DNA of 64,000 nt from Methanothermobacter sp. (GCF_030055435.1 NZ_JASFYG010000003.1:91619-155618); one strand, 5' to 3'; counted from the first letter of the stretch, positions 37,632 through 49,209 are shown. Notes: generated by a model not told the origin, from the letters alone. Translations and numbers: made by a program.

Positions 37632-38518
37632 AGATTGAAGGCACAGTAGTGGCCATGGTGACTCCATTCACAGAGGATGACCGGGTGGATGAGGCCGGGC
37701 TGCGGGAAAACATAAACTACCTTATTGAGAATGGGGTTGATGGCTTGCTGGTTGCAGGTACAACAGGTGAATCAGCAACCATAACCCATGAGGAACAGAG
37801 GAGAATGATTGACATACTTGTGGATGAGGTTAACGGGCGTGTTAAGACCATCGCTGGGGCAGGAAGCAACTCCTCAAGGGAGGCCCTTGGCCTTGTAGAG
37901 TATGCGGGGGACGCAGGTGCAGACGCGGCCCTTGTGATAACACCCTACTACAACAAGCCCCAGCCCCATGGGTTAATTGAACACTACCGGATGCTGGAGG
38001 AGGCATCGGAGATACCCCTCATAATCTACAATGTGCCCTCAAGGACCGGTACGGATATCGACGTTGACACGGTATCTGAACTTGCAGGTCTCGACGGTAT
38101 AATCGGTATAAAGGAGGCGAACCCCGACCTGGACAAGATCTCCATGCTCAAATCAAAGCTAATGGACCAGGGCATTGATGATTTCATCATACTCTCGGGT
38201 AACGATAACCTCACACTCCCGATGATCTCAATGGGTGCAGAGGGCGTCATATCCGTCGTGGCGAACGTCGACCCAGCCCGTATGAGCCGACTCGTCAACG
38301 AAGCCCTCTCAGGGGACTTTGAATCTGCAATGAAAACCCACTATGAACTTTACAGTCTCATGAAGGTCCTTTTCATCGAGAGCAACCCCGTACCTGTCAA
38401 GGAGGCCCTCAACATGATGGGAAGGCCTGCAGGTCATGTGAGGATGCCGCTAGCACCCCTACAGGACAGCAGCCGTGAGAAACTGAGGCTGGTACTTGAG
38501 GAGCTGGCACTTATCTGA
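37628..38518 (+). CDS. dapA: 4-hydroxy-tetrahydrodipicolinate synthase
   Basis: A 296-residue TIM-barrel class I aldolase condensing pyruvate with aspartate semialdehyde. The Schiff-base lysine is Lys162 ([10 protein letters not shown]), with Tyr134 in [10 protein letters not shown] and the [10 protein letters not shown] substrate loop. The ATG overlaps the lysC stop. M. thermautotrophicus uses the diaminopimelate aminotransferase route for lysine; dapL is not in this window. Confidence 0.95.
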   Translation: MKIEGTVVAMVTPFTEDDRVDEAGLRENINYLIENGVDGLLVAGTTGESATITHEEQRRMIDILVDEVNGRVKTIAGAGSNSSREALGLVEYAGDAGADAALVITPYYNKPQPHGLIEHYRMLEEASEIPLIIYNVPSRTGTDIDVDTVSELAGLDGIIGIKEANPDLDKISMLKSKLMDQGIDDFIILSGNDNLTLPMISMGAEGVISVVANVDPARMSRLVNEALSGDFESAMKTHYELYSLMKVLFIESNPVPVKEALNMMGRPAGHVRMPLAPLQDSSREKLRLVLEELALI

Positions 38519-38535
38519 ATCCATGAGGTGTTATA

Positions 38536-39357
38536 ATGATCAAGGTTGCGGTTACAGGTGCCTGCGGGCGCATGGGCTCTGGGATAATAAGGAGAGTGCT
38601 TGAAGAGGACGACATGGAGCTTGTGGCTGCCATCGAGGCCCCGGGAACACCCCTTAAGGGAAGGGATGTGGGTGAATTCACAGCCACAGGCGAAGTGGGT
38701 GTTAAGGTAAGCGACGCATCTGAACTTGCCGAAATACTCAGAGAGACGGAACCCGACGTTCTCGTTGACTTCACAGTGGCACCGGCAGCTGTTGAAACCA
38801 TAAAGACAGCGACCGAAGCAGGGGTTAACCTTGTGGTTGGAACAACAGGATTTTCAGATGAGCAGATGCAGACCATCAGGGAATCCATTGAGAGGACAGG
38901 TGTGAGGGCTGTTATCTCACCAAACATGGCGGTGGGCGTCAACGTCTTCTTCAAGGTCCTCTCTGATCTGGCACCGGTACTCTCTGATTATGACGTTGAG
39001 ATCATAGAGGCCCACCACAGACACAAGAAGGACGCCCCTTCAGGTACCGCGATGCGTGCACTGGAGGTTATCGCAGAGGCCACCTCCAGGAAACCCGATG
39101 AGGTGGCGGTTCATGGGAGGTCCGGTCTCACAGGTGAGAGAACCCGTGATGAGATAGGTGTCCATGCTGTGAGGGGCGGTGACATAGTGGGGGACCACAT
39201 AGTCCTCTTTGCAGGTGATGGTGAACGCCTTGAAATAGTCCACAGGGCCCACAGCAGGGACGCATTTATAGGTGGAGTTATAAGGGCATTGAGGTTCATT
39301 GAACATGCAGAACCCGGGAAGATAATGGATATGGGGGATGTGCTTGGAATAAAATGA
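38536..39357 (+). CDS. dapB: 4-hydroxy-tetrahydrodipicolinate reductase
   Basis: A 273-residue NAD(P)H-dependent reductase. The nucleotide loop VAVTGACGRMGSGIIR is at the N terminus. The active site reads EIIEAHHRHKKDAPSGTAMRA, with catalytic His and Lys, and GERTRDEIGVHAVRGGDIVGDH is conserved. GAGGTG lies before the ATG. It is the third gene of the lysine operon. Confidence 0.95.
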   Translation: MIKVAVTGACGRMGSGIIRRVLEEDDMELVAAIEAPGTPLKGRDVGEFTATGEVGVKVSDASELAEILRETEPDVLVDFTVAPAAVETIKTATEAGVNLVVGTTGFSDEQMQTIRESIERTGVRAVISPNMAVGVNVFFKVLSDLAPVLSDYDVEIIEAHHRHKKDAPSGTAMRALEVIAEATSRKPDEVAVHGRSGLTGERTRDEIGVHAVRGGDIVGDHIVLFAGDGERLEIVHRAHSRDAFIGGVIRALRFIEHAEPGKIMDMGDVLGIK

Positions 39358-39369
39358 TAGGGTGGTATT

Positions 39370-40413
39370 ATGGTTAATGTTGGTGTTCTTGGAGCAACAG
39401 GGATGGTTGGGCAGCGGTTTATTGAAATGCTTGAGAATCATCCTGAATTTGAACTTACAACCCTCGCGGCATCTTCAAGGTCCGCAGGAAAACCCTATGG
39501 GGAGGTTGCAAACTGGTACCTTGACAGTGAGATGCCTGAGTCTGTAAGGGATATAGAGGTTGTTGAAACGGATCCTGCAAGTGTGGGGGATGTGGACATA
39601 TTGTTCTCTGCACTTCCTGCAGATGTGGCCCGTAAGGTTGAGCCAAAGTTTGCTGAGAAGTACATCGTGGCTTCAAATGCCAGTGCAATGCGAATGGAAC
39701 CCGATGTTCCCCTGGTGATCCCTGAGGTTAACCCGGAGTTCCTGGACCTCATAGAGGTTCAGCAGAGGAGGAGGGGATGGGATGGCTTCATCATAACCAA
39801 CCCCAACTGCTCCACCATAGCACTTACCCTTACACTGAAGCCCATCTATGACAGCTACACCATAAAGAGGGTCTATGTCTCCACCATGCAGGCAGTTTCG
39901 GGCGCCGGCTACAGTGGGGTTCCATCAATGGCGATACTTGACAACATCATACCGTATATCGGAGGTGAGGAGGAGAAGATTGAAACCGAAACCCTACACC
40001 TACTCGGTGAACTTGACGATGGTATTGTTAAACCTGCAAGTTTCGGTGTGAGCGCATCATGCCACCGTGTCCCCGTTGTTGACGGTCACACAGAAGCTGT
40101 CTTCGTGGAACTGGATGATGAATTTGAAATTGAGGATATAAAGGATGCCATGGACGGGTTCCAGGGGCTCCCACAGAAACTGGGCCTTCACTCAGCACCT
40201 GAAAAACCTGTTGTGGTCCTGGATGAGGAGAACAGACCTCAGCCAAGGATGGACAGGGACAGGGATGGTGGAATGTCCGTCACTGTTGGAAGGCTAAGAA
40301 AGGATGCAGCATTCAGTAACAGCCTTAGATATGTCCTTGTAGGCCACAACACTGTGAGAGGGGCTGCTGGAGCCTCTATACTCAATGCAGAACTTATAAA
40401 TGAGATACTGTAA
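39370..40413 (+). CDS. asd: Aspartate-semialdehyde dehydrogenase
   Basis: A 347-residue NADP-dependent dehydrogenase making aspartate semialdehyde from aspartyl phosphate. The Rossmann motif is [15 protein letters not shown], the catalytic Cys is in [11 protein letters not shown], and the histidine in [17 protein letters not shown]. This is the archaeal/fungal subtype. GGTGG precedes the ATG. It completes the four-gene operon; the PAP2 gene starts on the next base. Confidence 0.95.
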   Translation: MVNVGVLGATGMVGQRFIEMLENHPEFELTTLAASSRSAGKPYGEVANWYLDSEMPESVRDIEVVETDPASVGDVDILFSALPADVARKVEPKFAEKYIVASNASAMRMEPDVPLVIPEVNPEFLDLIEVQQRRRGWDGFIITNPNCSTIALTLTLKPIYDSYTIKRVYVSTMQAVSGAGYSGVPSMAILDNIIPYIGGEEEKIETETLHLLGELDDGIVKPASFGVSASCHRVPVVDGHTEAVFVELDDEFEIEDIKDAMDGFQGLPQKLGLHSAPEKPVVVLDEENRPQPRMDRDRDGGMSVTVGRLRKDAAFSNSLRYVLVGHNTVRGAAGASILNAELINEIL

Positions 40414-41028
40414 ATGACGGATCCATTTTTTTCATTTCCTGGTGTTGCATCCATTCTTTATTTTGTGATGCGTACTTTTCTTTCTTTTACTGGTATTGAT
40501 ACATCCATTCTCTATTTTTTTAATTCAGCAATCAGTTCGCCCATTCTTGATTTACTGATGCAGATCATAACCCTTGGAGGAACCCAGATTTTCTGGGTAT
40601 TGCTGTGCCTCACACTCTACATTTTTGGCGGGGAGGATGAGAAGGAGGCTGCATTCATTGCACTCACAGCCCTTGTCATGGGCTTCTTTCTCAGTGAATT
40701 CCTGAAGGCTGTTATTGCAAGGCCAAGGCCCTATGAGGTTCTCAGTTGGGTGAAGCACACCACAACAGCAGGCGGGTACTCCATGCCATCAGGGCACAGT
40801 GTGGCAGCATTCAGCGGATTCATGGCACTCTACTTTAAATTTGGTAGACTATGGCTTTTCTTGCTCCTTGCTTCCCTTGTTGGTGTTTCAAGGGTGTGCC
40901 TTGGTCTACATTACCCCAGTGATGTCGTTGCAGGGGCATTCCTTGGTGTTCTATGTGCCCTTGTGGCTCTAAAGGTGGAGAAAAGGGTTAAGTGTTTTGG
41001 CCTCTGCAACTTTGAAAGGCTTGAATGA
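40414..41028 (+). CDS. PAP2-family membrane phosphatase
   Basis: About 204 residues with five to six helices. The three PAP2 motifs are KAVIARPRP, MPSGHS and SRVCLGLHYPSDVVAG. Related enzymes remove phosphate from polyprenyl diphosphates or phospholipids; a role in recycling the glycan lipid carrier or in isoprenoid alcohol formation is possible. The ATG directly abuts the asd stop and has no clear ribosome binding site; a start at 40468 is possible. Confidence 0.88.
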   Translation: MTDPFFSFPGVASILYFVMRTFLSFTGIDTSILYFFNSAISSPILDLLMQIITLGGTQIFWVLLCLTLYIFGGEDEKEAAFIALTALVMGFFLSEFLKAVIARPRPYEVLSWVKHTTTAGGYSMPSGHSVAAFSGFMALYFKFGRLWLFLLLASLVGVSRVCLGLHYPSDVVAGAFLGVLCALVALKVEKRVKCFGLCNFERLE

Positions 41029-41175
41029 TGCTTATGGGGGACTTATTGTTTTATTTTCTACGTTCCCATTTTAGGGAATATGTGGAGATTCTTTTGCTAT
41101 ATAACTCTATCTGGTATCCCAGGATGAATTCAGGAAGGTTTTTAAGATTCCATGTGATATTTAATTAAAGGGGAA

Positions 41176-41706
41176 ATGGGTACCATGAAGTTCATGAGGG
41201 ATTCGGAAAAGGAACAGCTCAAGCTTCTTGTAAAGGCATGCATGCTTGAAATAAGCAAGCTCAAGATGGATCTCAGAAAATGCAGGGAGAATTCACAGAA
41301 ATCAGGCAGGGTAAGGGAACTTGAGGAGGCACTTAAACTCAGGGAAAGAAAGATATCTGAACTTGAGGGGCTCATGGCTGAGAAGGATAAAATAATACAG
41401 GACCTCAATGCAATCATAGCTGAGAAGGAATCCTGCATATCTGACCTTAAAAGGTACAGGGAGTATTTCCGTGTGCTTACCCAGAAACCTGAAAGGGATC
41501 TGACCTCCTTCCAGTCACAGATCTACCGTCTGCTACCTGATGAAAGATCCACAGCAGAGGAACTGCTCAGTTTTTTAAATGAGATAGGTTTCAGGGACAT
41601 TAAACTTGAGAACATGGTTCAGATACTTAGAAATCTTGAGAGAAAGGGTTACTTCAGGTCAGTGAAAAATGATGGAAGGGTATTCTGGGAAAAAATAGAG
41701 AAATGA
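41176..41706 (+). CDS. Coiled-coil protein with C-terminal winged-helix-like domain
   Basis: 176 residues. The first 95 are a charged coiled coil (KLKMDLRKC... RELEEALKLRERKISELEGLMAEKDKIIQ). The rest reads like a small winged helix (RSTAEELLSFLNEIGFRDIKLENMVQILRNLERKGYFRSV followed by DGRVFWE). No family is recognised. This layout suggests a dimeric DNA-binding or scaffold protein, but no target is visible. It is a single gene downstream of an A/T-rich gap. Confidence 0.65.
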   Translation: MGTMKFMRDSEKEQLKLLVKACMLEISKLKMDLRKCRENSQKSGRVRELEEALKLRERKISELEGLMAEKDKIIQDLNAIIAEKESCISDLKRYREYFRVLTQKPERDLTSFQSQIYRLLPDERSTAEELLSFLNEIGFRDIKLENMVQILRNLERKGYFRSVKNDGRVFWEKIEK

Positions 41707-41742
41707 TGGATCTTTAACGGCTTATTCTTAATTCAATGATGA

Positions 41743-42315
41743 TCAGTCTGTGATGGCAAATACCCTTGCGGGTGATGCCTCTGCCATCACATTCAGGGGA
41801 ACAACGAATATTCTGAATGTTTTTGGAACCATATCCGTGTTTCTTATGTTTTCGACTATCCATATGCCGTTTTCAAGGAGGAGTCTGTGTACAGCTGTTT
41901 CTCCAGGCATGTCAACGCTTGGCCCGTCTGTGCACACCCCCTTCACTCCATGGTCAACCAGTTTCTCTGCAAGACAGAGGGGAATGCCTCTGTAGTCCTT
42001 GAAGTATTCCTCAAGGCCCCACTTCGAGGTCCACCCGGTTTTCAGAACCGCAATGTCCCCATCAGGAATCTTAACTGTTTTGGGTGATATAAGGAATCCA
42101 TCTCCTATAAGTCTTTCGAGGCCTATCCTATCAACGGTTTCATCACCATAATGTACGTGTGCCGGCGCATCTATGTGGGTTCCAGCGTGCAATCCTGTCT
42201 CTATCTCTGAGTTAATGTAATCTCCATCTTCAACTGTCCTTATTCTTACAGGAGGATCCCCTGGAAAGACAGGCATGGAATCCTCAATTCTGCGGGTCAG
42301 GTCAATGATTTTCAT
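41743..42315 (-). CDS. Cyclase family (kynurenine formamidase-like) hydrolase
   Basis: 190 residues. The metal-binding motif HAGTHIDAPAH near residue 43 and the N-terminal IDLTRRIEDSMPVFPGDPP define the cyclase/KynB superfamily, which hydrolyses amides or cyclic compounds using zinc or manganese. Tryptophan breakdown is unlikely in this autotroph, so the substrate is unknown. It is followed in the same direction upstream by the Pei-like gene with a gap of about 33 bases. Confidence 0.87.
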   Translation of the reverse strand: MKIIDLTRRIEDSMPVFPGDPPVRIRTVEDGDYINSEIETGLHAGTHIDAPAHVHYGDETVDRIGLERLIGDGFLISPKTVKIPDGDIAVLKTGWTSKWGLEEYFKDYRGIPLCLAEKLVDHGVKGVCTDGPSVDMPGETAVHRLLLENGIWIVENIRNTDMVPKTFRIFVVPLNVMAEASPARVFAITD

Positions 42316-42348
42316 GGATCATGATATCTAATGAGGGAATATAAGGTT

Positions 42349-43554
42349 TCAGTGCAGGTCATATTCCAGAAGCACTTCTCTAACTTTTGACACACTGGTG
42401 TTCCAGTTATAAACGTCTCCAAGGTTGTTCATGGTGTGGGTGGTGTCTGCTGTCACCCACCCCTGACCCCTTAGCCATACCTGGGCCCACACATGGGAGT
42501 ACCAGTTCCCGCTTATGAACCTGCAGTATCCACGGACATAACGGGCCGGTATACCACTGGTCCTTGCAAGGGCAACCATGAGGTGGGCCTGGTCCACACA
42601 GTTTCCTGTCCTGTACTTGAGTGTGGCTGAGGCACCATAGCGGGTCCTGTAATAGAATGAGTAGTCAATATTGTCCCGGACCCAGTTAAAGAGATTCAGT
42701 GCAGTGGAGTGGGTGGTGTTCCCCGAGAGTTCCCTTGCAAGGTAAACTATATTGGGATCGGTGATGTTGCAGTGGGCTGTGGACCTGATGTAACGTCGGA
42801 GGGATGGGGGGACATACCATGGGCTGCTCCTGAGACCCTCATAGTATCTGAGCTGACCATTCAGATAAGTGTATCTTCTTTCAATGGACTTGAGATTACT
42901 TTGAAGCCTCAGGATGTTTTTATTTCCAGAATATCTGATCCTCTTATGAATAAGGTTCATGAGGTTAACTGTTGTTCTGAGCTGGTATTTTAGATTCTTT
43001 ATCCTTGTGTCAATGGTGTTGGAGTCGATGCGGTATGCATTTACGGGTAGAGGTGTGCTTATTTGAATGGCCATGGGAAGTTTGCCATAGAGTTGTCTGT
43101 AACGCCCGATCTTTGATAGGAGATACACTGCATTGTAGAAGTCGATCTTACCCCCGCTGAAGGAGATGGTTGCTGGACAGCACTCTGCCCTGCATGTGAA
43201 GTTATGGAATTTTGATATTATCTCCAGGTACTGATTTTTTGTTAGCTTCACTGATATGCGCCTTATATCAAGTTTGGGTGCATTAACAACCTGGTTTTCG
43301 ACCACCTTTGAACCGGTAAGTACCCTGCTAAGGGCGTAGGCATAAGATGGGGTGTCAAGTGTCCTGTTACCCACACTGACGTTTTCAGGGATTATCTTAT
43401 TTTTTTCCATGAAAGTGGAGACCCTGACACTTGCCTCTAGAATATCAGAGCTATTCAGGGGATCTTCAAGTTCTTCGATGGCATAGGAACCTTCAGTTAA
43501 TAAAATTAAAATTATAAATGCTGAGATGTAGACTGGGGCTACTCTTTGCAACAT
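42349..43554 (-). CDS. Secreted pseudomurein endoisopeptidase-like protein
   Basis: About 401 residues. It has a signal peptide (VAPVYISAFIILILLTEGSYA), then a segment like pseudomurein-binding repeats (SYAYALSRVLTG; later FYNAVYLLSKIGRYRQLYGKLP), a helical spacer, and a C71-like peptidase domain. The triad fits Cys in YRTGNCVDQAHLMVALART, His in WYSHVWAQVWLRGQGW and Asp in VTADTTH. Its catalytic domain closely resembles the partial protein at the window start. Probable role: cutting or remodelling pseudomurein peptide cross-links during growth. ATG at 43554 is used; a TTG lies 12 bases upstream. Confidence 0.83.
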   Translation of the reverse strand: MLQRVAPVYISAFIILILLTEGSYAIEELEDPLNSSDILEASVRVSTFMEKNKIIPENVSVGNRTLDTPSYAYALSRVLTGSKVVENQVVNAPKLDIRRISVKLTKNQYLEIISKFHNFTCRAECCPATISFSGGKIDFYNAVYLLSKIGRYRQLYGKLPMAIQISTPLPVNAYRIDSNTIDTRIKNLKYQLRTTVNLMNLIHKRIRYSGNKNILRLQSNLKSIERRYTYLNGQLRYYEGLRSSPWYVPPSLRRYIRSTAHCNITDPNIVYLARELSGNTTHSTALNLFNWVRDNIDYSFYYRTRYGASATLKYRTGNCVDQAHLMVALARTSGIPARYVRGYCRFISGNWYSHVWAQVWLRGQGWVTADTTHTMNNLGDVYNWNTSVSKVREVLLEYDLH

Positions 43555-43602
43555 TGTTCTAACCAATCATATTTAATGATTTCCAAGAGATAAATACATT
43601 AA

Positions 43603-43620
43603 CCGCAAAATATTTATAGA
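43603..43620 (+). promoter_or_regulatory. Promoter (BRE/TATA) of the thermosome gene
   Basis: CCGCAAAATATTTATAGA combines a purine-rich element with a TATA-like core about 55-65 bases before the thermosome ATG. The GAGGTGATTGA ribosome binding site follows. Confidence 0.5.
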
Positions 43621-43673
43621 ACCTCTAACCCATTGATAAATGCACTAATGATAATAAAAATTGAGGTGATTGA

Positions 43674-45287
43674 ATGGCACAGGGACAGCAGCCAATTCTT
43701 GTACTGCCTGAAGGTACAAGCAGGTACCTTGGAAGGGACGCACAGAGGATGAACATCCTTGCAGGTAAAATACTGGCAGAAACCGTCAGGACAACCCTTG
43801 GACCAAAGGGAATGGACAAGATGCTGGTTGACTCCCTTGGGGACATCGTGGTTACAAACGACGGTGTCACAATACTCAAGGAAATGGACATAGAGCACCC
43901 CGCCGCAAAGATGCTTGTTGAAGTGGCAAAGACCCAGGAAGACGAGGTCGGCGACGGTACAACAACAGCTGTCATAATAGCAGGTGAACTGCTCAAAAAA
44001 GCTGAAACACTCCTTGAAATGGAGATTCACCCAACAATAATAGCAATGGGTTACAGGCAGGCTGCTGAAAAGGCCCAGGAAATACTCAACGACATTGCAA
44101 TTGACGCAAGCGACAGGGACACACTCATAAAGGTCGCTATGACCGCAATGACCGGTAAGGGAACAGAAAAGGCACGGGAACCACTGGCTGAACTCATAGT
44201 TGACGCTGTCAAGCAGGTTGAAGAAGACGGCGAAGTCGAGAAGGACCACATAAAGATAGAGAAGAAGGAAGGCGCAGCCGTGGACGACTCAACACTCGTC
44301 CAGGGTGTCATCATCGACAAGGAAAGGGTTCACCCAGGAATGCCAAAGAAGGTTGAAAACGCCAAAATAGCACTCCTGAACTGCCCAATAGAAGTCAAAG
44401 AGACAGAAGTCGACGCAGAAATCAGGATAACAGACCCATCACAGATGCAGGCCTTCATTGAACAGGAAGAGCAGATGATCCGCGACATGGTCAACTCCAT
44501 AGTCGAGACAGGCGCAAACGTGCTCTTCTGTCAGAAGGGTATCGATGACCTTGCACAGCACTACCTGGCCAAGGCAGGCGTCCTTGCAGTAAGAAGGGTT
44601 AAAAAATCAGACATGGAGAAACTCTCCAAGGCAACCGGTGCAAACATCGTCACAAACATTGAGGACCTCAGTGAGGACGACCTAGGCGAAGCAGGCATTG
44701 TCTCAGAGAAGAAGATCTCAGGCGAAGAGATGATCTTCGTTGAGGAATGCAAGGAGCCAAAGGCAGTCACAATACTCGTGAGGGGTTCAACAGAACACGT
44801 TGTAAGCGAAGTTGAAAGGGCAATCGAAGACGCAATAGGAGTCGTTGCAGCAACAGTCGAGGACGGTAAGGTCGTTGCAGGTGGAGGAGCACCTGAAATA
44901 GAGGTTGCAAAGAGACTCAAGGACTACGCTGATTCAATAAGTGGAAGGGAACAGCTAGCGGTCTCAGCATTCGCAGAGGCCCTTGAGATCGTTCCAAAGA
45001 CCCTTGCAGAGAACGCAGGACTTGACAGTATCGACGTCCTGGTGGACCTCAGGGCTGCCCATGAGGAGTCACCCTACATGGGACTTGACGTCTTCGATGG
45101 TGAAATCGTTGACATGAAAGAGGCCGGTGTAATAGAGCCCCACAGGGTCAAGAAACAGGCCATCCAGTCCGCTGCAGAGGCAGCTGAAATGATCCTCCGC
45201 ATAGACGACGTCATAGCCGCATCATCCTCTGAATCCGATGAGGACATGGGTGACATGGGTGACATGGGCGGAATGCCTCCAATGTAG
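43674..45287 (+). CDS. thsB: Thermosome subunit (group II chaperonin)
   Basis: A 537-residue subunit of the double-ring chaperonin that folds proteins without a GroES cap. ATP motifs are [15 protein letters not shown] and [11 protein letters not shown]; the catalytic loop and [14 protein letters not shown] near residue 400 are typical. The C terminus is the Gly-Met tail [14 protein letters not shown]. By position it is the beta-type subunit (MTH794 by memory). Monocistronic, with its own promoter. Confidence 0.95.
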   Translation: MAQGQQPILVLPEGTSRYLGRDAQRMNILAGKILAETVRTTLGPKGMDKMLVDSLGDIVVTNDGVTILKEMDIEHPAAKMLVEVAKTQEDEVGDGTTTAVIIAGELLKKAETLLEMEIHPTIIAMGYRQAAEKAQEILNDIAIDASDRDTLIKVAMTAMTGKGTEKAREPLAELIVDAVKQVEEDGEVEKDHIKIEKKEGAAVDDSTLVQGVIIDKERVHPGMPKKVENAKIALLNCPIEVKETEVDAEIRITDPSQMQAFIEQEEQMIRDMVNSIVETGANVLFCQKGIDDLAQHYLAKAGVLAVRRVKKSDMEKLSKATGANIVTNIEDLSEDDLGEAGIVSEKKISGEEMIFVEECKEPKAVTILVRGSTEHVVSEVERAIEDAIGVVAATVEDGKVVAGGGAPEIEVAKRLKDYADSISGREQLAVSAFAEALEIVPKTLAENAGLDSIDVLVDLRAAHEESPYMGLDVFDGEIVDMKEAGVIEPHRVKKQAIQSAAEAAEMILRIDDVIAASSSESDEDMGDMGDMGGMPPM

Positions 45288-45612
45288 GCACCCCCACAAT
45301 TCCTCCTTTTTTTACAAAGCTTTCATGTACTGCAATTCCTTTTTGTGGAAGAGTTACTTTTCAAACCTTAGAGTATTTTAAGTTTTCTAAATGCAAACCT
45401 GTGCTGAAAGTCCGCTGACTCCATCAGTTTTTAGGATAATCTTAAAGATGGACATTTACTCCTCATTTCTATATTCATGAACCTATTCTATGTTAAACCT
45501 TTAGAGAGAAAAAAGGGGCATTGCAGTTTAGTTATAGATATAAGCATAAAAGAGTTAGTAGAGAATTGGAAAAAATCATTTAGCTTATCAGTGCATAAAA
45601 AAGGGGGGCTGG
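45288..45612. other. A/T-rich convergent intergenic region, no clear gene
   Basis: 325 bases between the convergent thermosome and thiolase genes. It holds a T tract after the thermosome stop (45306-45313). An A/T-rich open frame begins at ATG 45477 (NLFYVKPLERKKGHCSLVID) and runs into the thiolase 3' end antisense. Its codon use is unlike the neighbours and it has no ribosome binding site, so it may be a remnant rather than a gene. Confidence 0.6.
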
Positions 45613-46776
<1,164 letters not shown>

Positions 46777-47817
46777 TTAAGCCATCCTGAGTTTGCCCTT
46801 GAACTTGGCATAGAGTGCATAGTCAACGTATTTCTTCTTGCTGATGATGTCAGAAACGGTCGGGGCGAGGTCCCTCTTTTTCTCTATCTCGTCTGTGACC
46901 TCTATTATGAATGCGTCACTCCCGGCCCCTGAACCATAGGAGACTGCAAGTATCCTTGCCCCTGGTTCTGCAACGTCCAGTGTTGCTGCAAGACCTATTG
47001 GTGTTGCACCGGAGTATGTGTTACCTATGACCGGTGTTAAAAGCCCAGGTTTCACCTGATCGCTTTCAAATCCAAGTTTTTTCGCTGCCTTCAGGTAGAA
47101 CTTCCCGTTTGGCTGGTGGAAAACCGCATAATCAAAGTCACCTGCAGAGAGGCCCGTCTTTTCCATCATACCCCTTGCAGCTCCAAGAACGTGTTTGAAG
47201 TAGGCTGGTTCACCCGTGAACCTTCCACCGTGTCTGGGGTAGGGCATTCCCTCCCTCCTGTAGAAGTCGGGGGTGTCGGTGGTGAAACTGTAGGTTTCCC
47301 TTATCTCTGCAAGACAGTTCTCATTTCCTATGACGTAGGCCGCCCCCCCTGCTGATGCTGTGTATTCAAGGGCATCCCCCGGTGCACCCTGGGCTGTATC
47401 TGCGCCAATAGCAAGGCCGTATTCAATGATTCCTGATTCAACAAGCCCCATACATGCCTGTATACCTGCGGTTCCTGCTTTACATGCGAATTCAAGATCA
47501 GCGGCTGTCATTTCAGGAGTTGCCTCAACTGCCTCTGCAACGATTGTTGCTGTTGGTTTGACTGCATAGGGGTGGGATTCTGAACCAACATAGACGGCTC
47601 CTATCCTTGATGGGTCTATCTGGCTTCTTTTGATGGCGTTTCGGGCAGCCTCCACTGAGATTGTTGCGGTGTCCTCATCTGGACCTGGAACTGATTTCTC
47701 TTCAACCACCAGTCCCCTTGATATGGCCTGGGGGTCGTCTCCCCAGACCCTCGCTATTTCTTCAACCTTTATTCTGTATGATGGAACGTAAACTCCATAT
47801 CCAACGATTCCAGCCAT
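46777..47817 (-). CDS. Hydroxymethylglutaryl-CoA synthase
   Basis: A 346-residue archaeal HMG-CoA synthase that joins acetyl-CoA and acetoacetyl-CoA in the mevalonate route. The catalytic Cys is in [13 protein letters not shown] and the His in [19 protein letters not shown]. The N terminus is [19 protein letters not shown] at 47817 follows GGTGTGAT. A TATA box lies at about 47902-47914, giving a leader of some 60 bases. Confidence 0.94.
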   Translation of the reverse strand: MAGIVGYGVYVPSYRIKVEEIARVWGDDPQAISRGLVVEEKSVPGPDEDTATISVEAARNAIKRSQIDPSRIGAVYVGSESHPYAVKPTATIVAEAVEATPEMTAADLEFACKAGTAGIQACMGLVESGIIEYGLAIGADTAQGAPGDALEYTASAGGAAYVIGNENCLAEIRETYSFTTDTPDFYRREGMPYPRHGGRFTGEPAYFKHVLGAARGMMEKTGLSAGDFDYAVFHQPNGKFYLKAAKKLGFESDQVKPGLLTPVIGNTYSGATPIGLAATLDVAEPGARILAVSYGSGAGSDAFIIEVTDEIEKKRDLAPTVSDIISKKKYVDYALYAKFKGKLRMA

Positions 47818-47901
47818 GAGTATCACACCATTAATATCAGTCTGGATCCTGTTATTATCTAGAATTAAAGTACTTATCCTTTGCTCTACTATCGGGGTTT
47901 C

Positions 47902-47914
47902 TAATATATATAGC
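47902..47914 (-). promoter_or_regulatory. TATA box of the HMG-CoA synthase-thiolase unit
   Basis: The plus strand reads TAATATATATAGC; on the minus strand this is GCTATATATATTA, about 90 bases upstream of the HMG-CoA synthase ATG. The rest of 47818-48098 shows no gene or stable motif that I can name. Confidence 0.55.
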
Positions 47915-48098
47915 TGATATATGGCTGGCCACTTCCCATGGGAGGGAGGTGCAGATTACATCTAATGGAGTTTCAATTGGAATAAACAGTTAAAATCAGC
48001 CAGAAACAGGTTTATGGTGTAAACTGAGAATTAATGGGTCACTGTATTTATCATATACACTAGAATTAACAGGTTACTGGTATCAGAAACAGTTTTTA

Positions 48099-48172
48099 TG
48101 CGGTTGCCGGGATTTGAACCCGGGTCGCGGGCTTGGAAGGCCCGAGTCCTAACCAGACTAGACTACAACCGC
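48099..48172 (-). tRNA. tRNA-Gly (TCC)
   Basis: Minus-strand cloverleaf: acceptor GCGGTTG/CAACCGC, anticodon stem CGGGC/GCCCG with loop CTTCCAA (anticodon TCC), T arm CCGGG-TTCAAAT-CCCGG, discriminator A. No intron, CCA not encoded. Two bases separate it from the second tRNA-Gly. Confidence 0.95.
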
Positions 48173-48173
48173 T

Positions 48174-48249
<76 letters not shown>

Positions 48250-48280
48250 ATTCGTAGGCATAGAAAAGGTTTGAAATCAT

Positions 48281-48292
48281 CATATATAAAAT
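48281..48292 (-). promoter_or_regulatory. TATA box of the tRNA-Gly pair
   Basis: CATATATAAAAT on the plus strand begins 33 bases upstream of the tRNA-Gly(GCC) 5' end, the same arrangement as at the tRNA-Val/Phe unit. Confidence 0.65.
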
Positions 48293-48387
48293 TTTCTATT
48301 TTTATCTTGAGCACTCCTGTGGAGGTCCTCCCTGCGGTGGGAACTGCTTTTACCGGGCTCCACACAATTTATAAATGGAGGTTATTC

Positions 48388-49110
48388 ATGGGGGTAGCAT
48401 CGTCCAGCGAGAGGTTTCATGAGGTCGATGCCATAAGGGGCATCGCTGTTGTGATGATGATCATATACCACGTGATCTTTGACCTCAACTTCCTTGGAGC
48501 GGTGGAACTGGATATGACCTCACCGCTGATCTGGATCACCGGCAGGCTGGCCGCATTTCTCTTCATATTCCTTGTGGGAGTATCACTCAGCCTCAGTCAC
48601 TCCCGAAGGGGCTCCGGGTCCCATGGACATTACATTAAGAGGGGTATCAGGATATTCCTCTACGGCCTCCTGATAACTGTTGTCACCTGGATATACCCCC
48701 ATAAGGGATTCATAGTGTTCGGGGTGCTCCACTTCATAGGTGCTGCTGTTATCATAACATACCCATTTGCAGGAAGAAGGTTACCCTCGGTTGTCGGGGC
48801 GCTCCTGGCACTGGCGGCAGGGGTGTGGGTTTCAGGCTTGAGGGCGGACACCTTATTTTTTGTCTGGCTCGGACTGAAGCCCCCTGGATTTTACACACTC
48901 GACTACTTTCCCCTGCTTCCATGGATTGGTGTTGTCCTTCTAGGTATCTTCACAGGAGATACCCTCTATCCCGGATGCAGAAGGAGATGGAAGGGGGAGC
49001 TCCAACGGAGAAACCATACACTTGAATTTCTGGGAAAAAACTCACTGGCCATTTACTTTATCCATCAACCCGTAATACTGGCTGTCATATGGCTTTTAAT
49101 GAATATCTAA
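48388..49110 (+). CDS. DUF1624 / heparan-alpha-glucosaminide N-acetyltransferase-like membrane protein
   Basis: About 240 residues with seven or eight helices. The N terminus FHEVDAIRGIAVVMMIIYHVIFDLNF is the acyltransferase signature of the DUF1624/HGSNAT group, with a conserved His in the second helix region. FLGKNSLAIYFIHQPVILAVIW closes the protein. Such proteins acetylate sugars or other groups across a membrane using acetyl-CoA. The natural acceptor is unknown; a wall or glycan sugar is plausible. ATG at 48388 follows GGAGG; the longer upstream frame is not supported. Confidence 0.85.
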   Translation: MGVASSSERFHEVDAIRGIAVVMMIIYHVIFDLNFLGAVELDMTSPLIWITGRLAAFLFIFLVGVSLSLSHSRRGSGSHGHYIKRGIRIFLYGLLITVVTWIYPHKGFIVFGVLHFIGAAVIITYPFAGRRLPSVVGALLALAAGVWVSGLRADTLFFVWLGLKPPGFYTLDYFPLLPWIGVVLLGIFTGDTLYPGCRRRWKGELQRRNHTLEFLGKNSLAIYFIHQPVILAVIWLLMNI

Positions 49111-49209
49111 GTGTTCATGCACATCTTTTTCTGATGTAGGTTGTAGCTGATTCTTCTATGGTTGATTTTGGTCAGCAAACTGGGGGGCTTGGTATTACTA
49201 GCCAATCTC

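Noticed and set aside
43614-44249. Long antisense open frame over the 5' part of the thermosome gene
   Set aside because: It mirrors the codon bias of thsB, has no start signal, and its product is a Cys/Val/Leu-rich shadow sequence.
45236-45287. Tandem GACATGGGT repeats as a special element
   Set aside because: They encode the Gly-Met-rich C-terminal tail normal for thermosome subunits.
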